Part shown: positions 1 through 21,700 of the stretch, piece after piece
How positions within the stretch are numbered: the first letter of the stretch is position 1
How the letters are laid out: the number at the start of each line of letters is the position of its first letter
Assembly (NCBI GenBank): GCA_030674185.1
Contig: CM060307.1
Coordinates: 48,553,181 to 48,617,180 of the forward strand
DNA: 64,000 nt
DNA from: Monoplex corrugatus
Taxonomy: Eukaryota; Mollusca; Gastropoda; Littorinimorpha; Ranellidae
Direction of reading: 5' to 3'
Translations under genes and position numbers: made by a program
Notes under the pieces: generated by a model
Database searches by the model: none
Told to the model about the DNA's origin: nothing
The model's input: only the letters and a program-made list of their open reading frames with translations

Positions 1-179
1 TGATGTCAGAAAAGATTGACTCGCAATCAAAATGTCCGGTAACTGAAAAAGCCGACTGAGTCGGCTCGCCGACCATTCAGGTTGGGTGGAAAGCCGACTC
101 AGTCGGCTTGCCGGACAATAAGAGTTAGGATTTTTGTGATCATCTGTTTTTTTTGCATTAATTGTTTTTTTAATTTTAT

Positions 180-704
180 TTATCTGACTCTTGTGAATAT
201 CCTTTGTGCAATTTTTGTGCGTATCCTTATATTTGTGCGATTCTTTTTAGCACATTTATTTGTACAATTCTTGTGAGTATCCTTTATTCATACAGTTCTT
301 GTGAGTATCTTTTATACAATTCTTGTGAGTATTCTTTATTTGATTCTTGTGGGTATCCTTTATTTCATACAATTATTTTAAGTATTCTATCATGAGTATT
401 CTGTATGTACTTCATTCTTGAAAGTACGCTTTATGTATGTAATTATTCCTTATTCGTATAATTCTTGTGAGCATTCTTTATGTATTTTATTAATAAAATA
501 TACTTTATGTGTGTCAGTATCCCGTATTAATGTAATTCTTGTGAGCATTCTTTATGCATTTTATTCTTGAAGTATACTTTACGTGTGTAATTATCCCTTA
601 TTTATATAATTCTTGTGAGCATTCTTTATGTTTTTTATTTTCGAAAGTATACTTTATGTGTCTCAGTATTCTTTATTCATGAATCATATAATTCTTGAAA
701 GTAT
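180..704. repeat. Degenerate T-rich tandem repeats in RRP12 intron
   Basis: Imperfect units of about 30-60 bp built on TTCTTGTGAGTATCCTTTAT-like words fill this stretch. They grade into the cleaner 93-bp array that follows. No coding signal is seen; the stretch lies in an RRP12 intron upstream of the first exon in the window. Confidence 0.6.
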
Positions 705-1302
705 CTAGTATTGATCATCATTGTCTGTGCTGTTTTCTTCTGGAAAGTATACTTAATGTGTGTCGGTATCCTCCATTCATATAATTCTTGTAAGTGTCTA
801 GTATTGGTCATCATTGTCTGTGCTGTTTTCTTCTGGAAAGTATACTTAATGTGTGTCGGTATCCTCCATTCATATAATACTTGTAAGTGTCTAGTATTGG
901 TTGTCATTGTCTGTGCTCTTTTCTTCTGGAAAGTATACTTTATGTGTGTCGGTATCCTCCGTTCATATAATTCTTGTAAGTATTTAGCCCTTTGACTCCT
1001 GCACCCTATGCACCAGCTGCAAAAACTTAACCCTTTGACTCCCTCACCCTATCCACCAGCTTCCTGCAGGAAGCTAGTGAATAGGGTCAAGGAGTCAAAA
1101 GGTTAAGTGTTTGCTTTCGTAGCATGGTTAATAATGCAGGATGCTAGTCGACTGGGTGCGGGAGTCAAAGGGCTAGTATTGGTCATCATTGTCTGTGCTG
1201 TTTTATTCTTGAAAGTATACTTTATACGTGTCAGTATCCTTTATTCATATACTTCTAGTAGGTATCTAGTATTGGTAATCATTGTCTATGCTGTTTTATC
1301 AG
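705..1302 (+). repeat. 93-bp tandem repeat reaching the RRP12 splice acceptor
   Basis: Units starting CTAGTATTGGTCATCATTG begin at 705, 798, 891, 1173 and 1266. A MITE of about 185 bp separates the third and fourth units. The fifth unit is cut short: its CTGTTTTATCAG is the 3' splice site of the exon starting at 1303. Confidence 0.8.
985..1172. mobile_element. TTAA-type MITE, nested palindrome (family A, full copy)
   Basis: The outer arms are CCCTTTGACTCCTGCACCC and its inverse ending GGAGTCAAAGGG. Inside is a second palindrome, 1027-1106, flanked by TTAA on both sides. The same architecture recurs at 9469-9652 and 59505-59667. TTAA flanks and CCC ends suggest a piggyBac-type non-autonomous element (inference). 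Confidence 0.7.
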
Positions 1303-11564
<10,262 letters not shown>

Positions 11565-12110
11565 AAACTGAAGTGTAGACATCTGTGTGTACATCAGAAA
11601 AATGGCACTGAAACATGCTGTGAATGAATTGAAAGTCAGTCAGTCTAATTACTCAAGTTTTCTTTTAATCTATTCATTCCCTCACTCTGTGGAAACAGAT
11701 GGGTTGGACAAAGGGTTTAAAATGTTGAAATCGTTTATGTGATACTGTGTTTGCCTTCAAACTGTCAAGCTACATGTGTTCCAGGCATTCTCACACTGGT
11801 TGATTTACAGGTACAACCAGCCTTCCCTCCTGCTTGATTTTTGAAGTTTTTATCCCCAGTATGTCTCTGTTTATTGATTTGTATGCTTTCATCATGTTTC
11901 TTTATATTCATGGGATGATTTTTGGGGGGTAGTTTTTGTCAGCACTGGTTTTTACTGACATCATAAATTTGAATAATTATTATGTAAATGCATGTTCTCA
12001 TTAATGCATATGCTTCAAAGAATTACACCATTTCTGAATTTCTGTAAATTATTTGATATTTCTGCAAGTCATCGTATGATGTGATATGCATGTACAATGA
12101 ATAAATGCAG
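11565..12110 (+). terminator. RRP12 3' UTR and polyadenylation signal
   Basis: After the TAA at 11562-11564 comes about 535 bp of AT-rich untranslated sequence with a canonical AATAAA at 12100-12105. A second AATAAA lies at 12280-12285. A fragment of the family A MITE (about 11668-11726) sits inside the UTR. Confidence 0.65.
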
Positions 12111-12379
12111 ATCTATGTAGGCCTATTATGCCGTTTTGATATGTGTATGGTCAAGGTTTGTTTTGTGTAGTCCAAATGTGTCTGCATGTATGTGGGTGCA
12201 TGTGTGAGAGAGTAACGTTTCGGATGCTTTGACTTGTGGTGATGTAAAAAAGATGAAATCATTGAAGACATTTTTGTGAAATAAAATCCATTAGAGCTCC
12301 ATATTGAGTGGTATTTGCTGAGGAAAGGCTGCTTTGTGTGTGTATGTGTACATGTTCTATCTGCCACAGAGGTAAAAAT

Positions 12380-12800
12380 CCAGCAAATACTTAAAGAGCC
12401 AGCTAAGCACTTAGTGGGCCTGCAGGAGCTGCTTTTGATGACACTGAAACAAGGCAAGCTTACATGCTTTTTGGTCACACCACCAACCGACCTTCCAGCA
12501 CAGAATATCACATGTCCGAACATGACTTTGAACTGAGAAGACATTAATTGGTGAAGACTGTTTTGACAGTTTTGCGTCATCTGTATATCTGTGAAAATCA
12601 CAATCATGTAGAGCAATTACATAGGACAGGGCTGTTAATATGCTGTAAACAAAACAAGTCCCAGAACTGAACATTAAGGGTAAGGAGTAGACTGACTACC
12701 ATTTACAATGACAGATTGGGAGTTTTCACTAATATAACAGAAAAAACACATAAAAGCAGTGCCCCAAACACCAAATGTAACTTTAGTCTCTTCAGCAAAA
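12380..12800 (-). pseudogene. CR1/L2-like LINE reverse transcriptase relic
   Basis: Reading the - strand from 12800 down gives decayed blocks in the order expected for a CR1/L2-type RT: TFGVWGTA and SENSQSVIVNG, then VLGLVLFTAY (motif B region), FHRYTDDAKLSKQSSP (motif C; YTDD in place of YADD), and CKLALFQCHQKQLL. Stops and frame changes separate the blocks. The upstream motif A region of the same - strand element is the minisatellite at 12826-14222. It lies just downstream of RRP12. Confidence 0.7.
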
Positions 12801-12825
12801 TGGAACGATCAAGCATATGTAAAAC

Positions 12826-14222
12826 TGCTCTGAGTTCAAGCAGAGCAACAACAAGAAAGTGTAATGAATATACGTGTGTATCAAATGCTGCACTGAAGTC
12901 AGAGCAACAACAACAAAGTATAATGAATATATGTATGTATCAAATGCTGCACTGAAGTCAAGCAGAGCAACAACAACAACAACAAAGTATAATGAATATA
13001 TGTATGTATCAAGAGGATGAAAGACGAGTGGAAGCAGCAGAGCTGTGGTTTTACCGAAGACTGCTGAGGGTCAAATGGACGGATAGGCGCTCAAATGAAA
13101 GCATACTGAATGAGTTGGGTACTACACGCAAGCTTCTAGTACTCATACAACGGAGGAAACTGAAATATGTTGGACACGCAATCCGTAATGAGAGAACAGA
13201 CTTGATGTCCACTGTCCTCCAAGGTAAAGTGGAAGGAAAGAGAAACAGAGGACGGCCACCTGCATCACTTGCTAGAAACATCACAAACATCAGTGGCAAG
13301 AAACTCCAGGAGGTGGTCAGACTTAGCCAAGATCGAGAGTGCTGGAGGCAACTTGTGAGGACATCATGTGCAGCGGCCAACACTGTTCCCGGTGACGCCG
13401 ACAGGTGAGACAGGTGAGAGGTATGTATCAAATGCTGCACTGAAGTCAAGCAGAGCAACAACAACAAAGTATAATGAATATATGTGTGTATCAAATGCTG
13501 CACTGAAGTCAAGCAGAGCAACAACCAAGTAGAATGAATATATGTATCAAATGCTGCACTGAAGTCAGAGCAACAACAACAAAGTATAATGAATATATGT
13601 GTGTATCAAATGCTGCACTGAAGTCAAACAGAGCAACAACAACAAAGTATAATGAATATATGTGTGTATCAAATGCTGCACTGAAGTCAAGCAGAGCAAC
13701 AACAACAAAGTATAATGAATATATGTGTGTATCAAATGCTGCACTGAAGTCAAGCAGAGCAACAACAACAAAGTATAATGAATATATGTGTGTATCAAAT
13801 GCTGCACTGAAGTCAAGCAGAGCAACAACAACAAAGTATAATGAATATATGTATGTATCAAATGCTGCACTGAAGTCAAACAGAGCAACAACAACAAAGT
13901 ATAATGAATATATGTATGTATCAAATGCTGCACTGAAGTCAAACAGAGCAACAACAACAAAGTATAATGAATATATGTGTGTATCAAATGCTGCACTGAA
14001 GTCAAGCAGAGCAACAACAACCAAGTAGAATGAATATATGTGTGTATCAAATGCTGCACTGAAGTCAAACAGAGCAACAACAACAAAGTATAATGAATAT
14101 ATGTGTGTATCAAATGCTGCACTGAAGTCAAGCAGAGCAACAACCAAGTAGAATGAATATATGTGTGTATCAAATGCTGCACTGAAGTCAAACAGAGCAA
14201 CAACAACAAAGTATAATGAATA
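12826..14222 (-). repeat. 60-bp minisatellite derived from LINE RT motif A
   Basis: At least 15 copies of a unit of about 60 bp (core AATGCTGCACTGAAGTCAAG) occur here, interrupted at 13011-13417 by a LINE fragment. Because 60 is a multiple of three, frames stay open on both strands. On the - strand the unit reads LLDFSAAFDT, the motif A signature of non-LTR reverse transcriptases. It directly adjoins the LINE relic that supplies motifs B and C. Most variants are small (AAC copy number, G/A changes). Confidence 0.85.
13011..13408 (+). pseudogene. LINE ORF2 C-terminal fragment inside the minisatellite
   Basis: About 130 codons on the + strand resemble the C-terminal tail of animal non-LTR retrotransposon ORF2 proteins: WFYRRLLRVKW, ILNELGTTRKLL, RRKLKYVGHAIRN, GKVEGKRNRGRPPASL and DRECWRQLV, ending in a stop at 13406-13408. 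The reverse transcriptase itself is absent, so this is a 5'-truncated insertion. Minisatellite units flank it on both sides. Confidence 0.8.
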
Positions 14223-14274
14223 CATTGTATTACAAAATCCCAATCAAGTGTGACTGCCCGCTTTTAAGCAAAAA

Positions 14275-14576
14275 GGAACCAGAAAAACACGAAAATAGAA
14301 TCAAAATGCGTATTTAATATAACCAGACAAGACAGCCACAAATCTTTGGCCAACTGGCCTTAGTCAAGAATGAATGTAAGATCACAAACACCAAATTAAA
14401 AAAATTAGGGAAAAAGTCTTCTCCCACTGGACAAAGCAGCAGAGAAGTTTTAGTCTTTTTCTAATTTTTGTATCTGGTGTTTGTTTGTTTGGCCAAAAAT
14501 TTGAGCCTGTTTTGTCTGGTTGTATTAAATATGCATTCTGATTCTATTTTCATGTTTTTCTTGTTCAAATATATTG
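14275..14576. mobile_element. Foldback element, copy 2
   Basis: Diverged copy of 4828-5154: GGAACCAGAAAAACACGAAA at one end, inverse ATTTTCATGTTTTTCTTGTT at the other, and GGACAAAGCAGCAGAGAAG in the centre as in copy 1. Confidence 0.7.
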
Positions 14577-14820
14577 TATGTTTGAAAAGATTGGATGCCC
14601 ATCATGCGAGGAACTGCACTTTGATAAATCATGCTCGTAGCCATTTCTCTATTCAAAGTGGAGAGACATGGAGCAGTGTCCTTGCCTGATGGTCTTCAGT
14701 ATCTTCTTTGCCCTTGTACTCTTATACGTTTTCAGAGCATCTCATGAAGTGTACCTAATGCTAGGTCTAAGAGCATGCTCTTAACCTTGCCTGCCCCAGA
14801 GCAAAGACACAAGTGCTTCA

Positions 14821-15470
14821 GGTCTGATCTGGGAGATATTCTTCACTGACAATGTTGCACCGACATCTCAAACACAAACTGGTCTTCAGAGGTTAGTTAG
14901 CTCCTTAGCACATGCTTGCCAAGAGTTTGGCCTCTTCACCAGTCTGAAAAAGACAAAGATTATGGGTAAGAACATCAGTGAAGACTCGAGCATCAGCATC
15001 AGCCATCACCCCCTGCATGTGGTAAGTAAATTCACCTCCCTAGGATTGACATTGTCTCCCAGCCTGTCTCTTGACACAGAGCTCAACAGAGAGCTGCCAC
15101 TGCTATGACCAAGCTGTCAAAGTGTGGGAAAATAACAAGCTTGCCACAGCCACCAAGATTAGAGCATACAGATTCTGCTGAGTACTGAGTATCTTTCTCT
15201 ATGGCAGTAAGAGCTGGACAACCAATGTGCGCCTAGACACCACTTTAACAGTTTCCACCTGTGTTGCTTGAGCTGGATCCCAAGGATTTCCTGATAGGAC
15301 TGCACCAAACAAGAATGCCCTGGTCCAGGCCAGTATGCCAAGCATTTATGCCATCTTCACACAGTGATGACAATGCCAGCTTGGCCCCCTCTGCTGCATG
15401 AGAGATGGCCACATCCCCCAAAAATATTCTGTATGGAAAGCTTGCTGCAGGAATATGACCCACCGCTGCA
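14821..15470 (+). pseudogene. LINE reverse transcriptase relic
   Basis: The + strand reads GLIWEIFFTDNV at 14821-14856, where active relatives have FADD, so the second catalytic Asp is changed to Asn. It continues with GLQRLVSSLAHACQEFGL, SLKKTKIMGKNIS and KFTSLGLTLSPSLSLDTELN, then breaks frame at about 15090. Later blocks (AMTKLSKCG, ATKIRAYRFC, LSIFLYGSKSWT, QASMPSIYAIFTQ, RDGHIPQKYSVWKAC) are in other frames with stops. It is a dead copy. Confidence 0.8.
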
Positions 15471-15711
15471 TGATGTTCATTATAACCGCCACATACACAG
15501 ATGTGCATACATGCACACGCACACACTCAAACACACACACATGCAAACCCTCTCACACACACATATGAGAAAACCAGATGTACAGTAACTTTCTCTTTAC
15601 TTGTGATGAGGGAAGGAGGGGAGAGGAGTCACAGGCAATCCTGATCAAATACTCTGGTGAATCACACACACATACACACACACAACGTCACTAATGAATA
15701 CGATCTGTTTT
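15471..15711. other. MRPL35 3' flank
   Basis: Short CA-rich runs (15495-15570, 15660-15690) between the LINE relic and the MRPL35 stop. No AATAAA is evident on the - strand here, so the poly(A) site is not located. Confidence 0.5.
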
Positions 15712-18700
15712 TCAAGGGTAAAATGGTCTTTTCTTTGGAAAGTACAGATCAAAGTTTTCACGTTTATGATATGGCTCATATGGGTCATCTACCCAATATT
15801 TGGGGCGCCGCCAGAACCGGGTCACCATTTTGTCCAGCAGTTTGCTTTGTGTTCTGTTGCAAAACACATGCTGCCTCAGTCGGTATTTTCTGCTCCCTGT
15901 TTTCTTCCACAGTCTCTTTCCACGGCCTGCACGGGTTCGTATCCAGATGCCCCAGTTCAGCCTGTAGAAACGGTTGGGGACAGCATGAACAGTTTGAGGT
16001 TTACCACGATTTCTGCTGTACCGCACCTTGTTTCTCACCTGTTCCAGTAAGGGTAAGACGGGCTGTACTGGCAAACTGAAACACAAGATTATGTAGAGAG
16101 AATAGTCATATTACGATATTAACATGACAATGGTAAGTCTATTTAGCCAAACATACATCTAGATATAAATACTCCTTTTGGCTTCATATACTGTACCATG
16201 GAGGACTGAATGCAAAATTCAAAGACTGGAGGAGGAATTGATCTTTGGTTTGAGTAAGATAGACTGAATAAAATGGTAGTATTAGCTGCAAGAAGGAAAT
16301 GCCCTTGGAACCATCAGCAGAAGCTTTTTTGACAATCCTGATGTGAAAGGTTATGAAGGGAGAACCAGTATGCTGCCTCCAAAATTGCGCTAAAGGGAGC
16401 TTTCTGCTGGATAGCAGCAGATATGGTAATCACCCTAGCATCAGGATGTAAGATACGCAACTTTAGTTGAACCTGTCAGTAGGCTTTATTGATAGCTCGT
16501 GAGACCCATCTGGAAACAATGCGAACAAAAGGAAATTTTCCTTCTAAAATTACGTTTAATCTAACATACTTACCGTGGCTCACAAATGCAATAAGCGGCA
16601 GCGGTTTGCCAATTCTGCCTCGTAACAATAAAGTCCGAAGGGACAGTAACTCTGAGAGTGTCTACGTCTTGCGCATGCGCAGGTGTTCTTCCTCTTTTCG
16701 AGGAGACCTTGACCTTGACCCTGACTGTGGCTAGAAGGAACCAGGAAGGCGGGGAGGTCGGGAGGGACTCTGCGTGAGCCACGGTAAGTATGTTAGATTA
16801 AACGTAATTTTAGAAGGAAAATTTCCTTTTAATTACACATACTATACCGTGGCTCACAAATGCAGAATAGCACTACCCGGATGGAGGGCTTACCTGGTTA
16901 ACGCCTGGAGGAATGGCAGGAGTCAGGGCGTGTGGCTGAGATGGGGTGTTGGGCCACCACAGCGGAAGCGATACCCCTGGACCCATCTTCGCGCAGACGG
17001 GAGACGTCGCGCAGGTAGAACTGGATGAAAGTGCCCGGGGAACGCCAATACGCGGCGTCTAGGACGTTTTGGATGCTGGCATTGTGGATGACTGCCAGCG
17101 AAGAAGCCCATGCTCTGATCTCATGGGACCTTGGGGAGAAGACAGCTAGCTCGGCGCTCGACCTGGCATACGCAGCCTTGATGACTTCCCTCAGCCATCG
17201 AGAGATGGACGTGCGTCTAATGTCCTTTCTATAGTTTTCGTTGTAAGAGAGAAAAAGGTGGCGCCGCTGCTGGCGAGAAGATTTCGTCCGCTTTCTGTAC
17301 GCTCGCAGTGCGCGAACCGGGCAGAGAGTGCGATCCTCGTCGTCCGGAGCGAGGATAGACGTGAGGGGATGGATGTGGATGGCCGGCGAAGGAGAACCTG
17401 GAGACTGGTTCTTGGCCAAGAATTCCGGGAGTAGGCGGAGAGACATCGAGCCATCAGGTTCGAGAGCAACATCTCCGGGGAGACCACTAAGGGCGTGCAC
17501 TTCGCTGCAGCGCCTCCCCGATGCGAGAGAGACGAGAAAGGCCGTCTTGAAAGAGAGGAACTTCAGGGAACACTCCCTGATGGGTTCGTAAGGGGGGAGT
17601 CTAAGGGATGAGAGGACGAGAAAGAGATCCCACGCCGGGGTTCGGCGGGGGTTCCTGGCTTCCTGGAGAGAAGCCCCTCTGACGAGATTCCGCAATAGAG
17701 GATCGTGCTCAAAGGACGGACCACCCAACTGACGGATGGTGGTGCAGATGGCCGCCCTGTGGACCTTCACTGAGGATGCGGAAAGCTTTTTCTCTGTGGA
17801 CAGAAAGCCGAGGTAGTTGGCCAACTGCAAGCGAGAGGGTGAATGGGGTGACACCTCATTTGAGGTGCACCAAGAGACCCAGCCATTCCAGTGGGCATTG
17901 TACACCCCCTGTGTGCCCGGCCTGTGAGCTTGCTGCACAAGGCCGATTACGGCCGGGGACAGGCCTAATGAAGACATCGAGTCCCGCACAGCATCCAGGC
18001 GTGAAGGTTTAGAACGTCTGGATTGCCGTGCGGAATGCCTGACCTGGGTTGGAGGATGGAGCGGCTCGATACCGCGAGTTTTAGCGGCGGCACATGGGAC
18101 AGGTGCAGAAGTTCTGGGTACCATGCCTGTGCTGGCCATTTGGGTGCGACAAGGATTAATGTCGCTGCGTCCTCCCTGGCTTTCCTCAGCACTTTCCCCA
18201 TAATGGGGAACGGGGGAAAGGCATAGCCGATGAGGTTCGACCATGGAATGGATAGGGCATCTACAGCCCAGGCCGCTGGGTCCGGAACTGGAGAGATGTA
18301 CAAAGGGAGGCGGTGATTGAACCTGGTGGCAAAGAGGTCCACGTGTGGTTTGAACCATGCTGCCCATACTGGCTCCAGGACTGCATGGACCAGTGTCCAT
18401 TCCGAGGGAAGAATCATGTGGGATCTGCTGAGAGAGTCCGCAAGTATGTTGATCTTCCCCGGGACATGCTTTGCTGAGAGCTGAATCGAGTGTTCCTCGC
18501 ACCAGATGAGGAGCTGTTCCGCTCTCCGAGACAAGGAGTGGGAGCGGGCGCCCCCTTGCTTGTTGATGTAACAAGCTACTGTGGTGTTGTCCGTGTTGAT
18601 GCGGACATGTTTTCCCTTCAGAAAGGGGAGAAAACTCCCCGAGTGCCAGGCAAACTGCCTCCAGTTCCAACATGTTTATGTGGCAGGGCATGAGGTCGGT

Positions 18701-21700
18701 CGTCCACCGACCTGCGGCTGTCAGCGTGCCGACATGGGCTCCCACCCGGAGGTGGACGCGTCCGTGAACAAGTGCTCCTGAGGAGGGGGCAGTGTGATGG
18801 GGACTCCCTGGGCCAGGCGTGACTGGGAGCGCCATTTGGTCACTGCTGATATGAACCAAGGGCCCAGGTGGACCGGGAGGTCCCATGGCTGAAGCGACTG
18901 TGACCAACGCTTCCTGAAGCCGCGTTGGAATTGCCGCTTGAGAAGACGACCCAGTGGCACTAGGGGTGCCAGCGACTCCATAAGGCCCAGTAGGGAGGCC
19001 AGCTTCCTTGCTGGCGCTTGGAGTTGGGGGAGCAGTTGGGCTAAGAGGCCCTGAAGGCGCAGTAAGCGCTGGGGAGACGGGGTGACCCTCCACTTGGAGG
19101 TGTCGAAGGACATACCCAGGAACTGGAATTGTTTGGAGGGAGTTAGGTCCGACTTCTCCTCGTTGCAGACAAAGCCCAGGTTGTGACAGAGTTGCAGGAC
19201 CTGGGATGCTTGTTGCGCACACTGTTCTTTGGAGGAGGCGAGTAGAAGCCAATCGTCTAGATAGGCCTTGAGGCGGATGCCCTTCTCCCGAACATGCATG
19301 CAGAGTTCCCTCGCCACCTTCGTGAAGAGCCAAGGGGCGGGTGCCAGACCGAAGGGCAGTGCCCTGAATTGGAAGATCCGGTTCCTCCAGACGAATCTGA
19401 GGTACTTCCTGTCCCTGGGGTGAATGAGGAGATGGAAGTATGCATCCTTGAGGTCGATGGATATCCCCCAGTCGCCCGGGTGCAAGGCCTCGCGGATGGA
19501 CATAGGGGTCTCCATACGGAAATGGAGGACGCGGAGGAACCGGTTTAGGGAGGAGAGGTCCAGGACGGGCCTCCAGCCCCCCGAAGTTTTGGGGACCACA
19601 AAGATGCGTCCATAGAATCCCGGGGACGCAGCGAAGGAAACTTCCTCCGTAGCCCCCTTGGCTAACATCGAAAGAACCTCCTGATCCAGGGCCTGCGAGG
19701 CCGAGCGATCTTGAGGAAGTGCGAAAGCAGGGGGAGAGAGCGTGAGAGGAGCCTTCCTTGGGCCCCAAGGAAGGCGGAACCCCGACCTGATCACCCGCAG
19801 GGCCCATGGGCTGGCGGGCAGCCTCTCCCACGCGTCGATGTGTCTGGAGAGACTGCCCACAGGATCGCCCGTGGGGGGTGATGGCCTCAGGCCGGGGGTG
19901 AGTCATTGGGGGTTGGCCGGCTGAGAGGGAGCCGGCCTGCGGGCCTTAGGCCGGGCCACCGGCCTGCCCGAATGCTGTTGCGGTCTCCTGTGCCCTTGGG
20001 GCCTGGGATCGGCCCGAAACTTGGTGTGGGTGGGCCTGTTTGGCGGGTAGGCCGCTGGAGCCGGGCGCTTCACGGCAGGGCGAGAGGGCCTCGAATGGAG
20101 GGCGAGGTCCCTTTTTATGTCCGCCTGGTGCTTCAGGACGGCCTGAACATGGTTCCCGAAGAGGGAGCCCGGCTGGACGGGCACCGCGCGCAAGGAGGCC
20201 CTTGCCGACGGTGAGGTGGCAACCGAGGATGCCGCGAGAATGGCATCCCGCCTCGCCATGACGGCGTTCAGATACGTGCGTGCTTGCGATTCGGCCACGG
20301 ATCTGAGCCCCTGCGCCATGGCCTGGATAAAGGCCACGATGGTTGCCTGGTCAGGCGCCTGGCGGAGCGTGAAGGACTGCTGGTTGGGGTCCTTCAGGGC
20401 TTCCCCTAGGCCGCCCAAGAATGAGTCCAGGGCGGAGGTTGCCACCAGCCCCCGTCTCGCGTTCTCCTCCCATTCCGTCAAGCATTTCTCCGTGATGGAG
20501 ATATGCTGCGGCTGGGCCCGAGAGCGATCGTTCACAAGGAGGAGGTTCTCCTGTGTGAGCGAGAGGGGAGCGTCAGGGATAGGCCCATGGGCCATGAAGG
20601 GCTTCCGCTGGAAGGGGAGCGGTGCCGGCTTCAGGAATTTCCTGAAGGGCAAGGCTCCCGGGAAGTCAGGCACAGATCCTGGAACGAAATCTTGTGCCTC
20701 TTTCCCCCTGGCGGTGTCCTGGGCTTGCCTGAGGCAGTCAGCCACCATGTCGGACTGTTTTAGCAAGGAGGCCCGTGGGGCTGAGGTAGGGTGAGCGCTG
20801 AAAAGGCGCTCGGCCGAGCCAAGCTTGGGAGCCTTGGGCTCTGGCACAGTGGACACCGCCTCCGGTGTGAGTTGTGCCAGCCGGTCCATGGCATCCTGGA
20901 AGCAGAATGCCATGTGGGCAGGGGCCTCATCCTCTGAGGCCGAGTCCGAGTCCTCTGGCCCGCCTATGGAGGGGGCGAGAGTCTGCGGAGAGTCTGACTG
21001 GGGTGCCACGGTTGTGGGACCCGGGTCAGAGCCCCCAGGAGGCAGCCCCGGTGTTGTGTCCAACACGGGTGGTGCCGGGGGGGCTGGGCAGGGTGAGTCC
21101 TGCGCTGGTGGGGCGCCGGGCATAAAGCCGGGCCACCACGTGCATCCCGTGGCCGAGGCCGGGGGAAATCCCAAGGATGGGTGCCACGGTACCATGTGCG
21201 GTGCCATGGGATGCGGCATGGGCTGAGCCCAAGGGGCATCAGGACCCTGACCCCATGAAGGGTAGGGCCTGGCCCGGTCCCCAGTGCCCAAAGGGCCAGC
21301 CTGCTGGGGGCGGCTAGGCATGTGCCAAGGCGCCCAAGTGCTCTGTCCGGAATGGGACAGAGATGTGGCAGCCCGCCATGGGTCGCTTGGTAGTTGCCAA
21401 GGCGCCCAAGTGCTCTGTCCGGAATGGGACAGAGAGGTTGTGGCGGGTGCAGCAGCAGGCTGTGGGGGAGGAAGGGAGACAACCGGGGCGGATCGACGAT
21501 CTGACGCCCGTAAGGGTGGGGTTGTCTCCCTTGGCCCACCTGGCGAACCAGGGGGTGTCCCGCCTGGCGAACCAGGGGGTGAGCCGGTTCCGTTCACATT
21601 ACGGTCCATCTTGCCTCCCGAAGGAGACCCATGCCCAATGCGCCCATCAGCCATGGAGGCTGAAACAGTACCAGCAGAACCGGAGTTAAGCTGTACGAAG

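Noticed and set aside
13509..14243. Long repetitive ORFs on both strands (up to 244 aa)
   Set aside because: They are produced by the in-frame 60-bp minisatellite; no start context or host-gene similarity beyond LINE motif A.
18140..19906. N-terminal 589 residues of a 1,002-aa - strand frame starting at 19906
   Set aside because: It is a shadow of the DIRS reverse transcriptase frame in GC-rich DNA. Only a short part (about 18741-18625) and the recombinase part after 18139 are real.
20216..20794. 192-aa + strand ORF and neighbours antisense to gag
   Set aside because: GC-rich antisense shadows of the DIRS gag frame.
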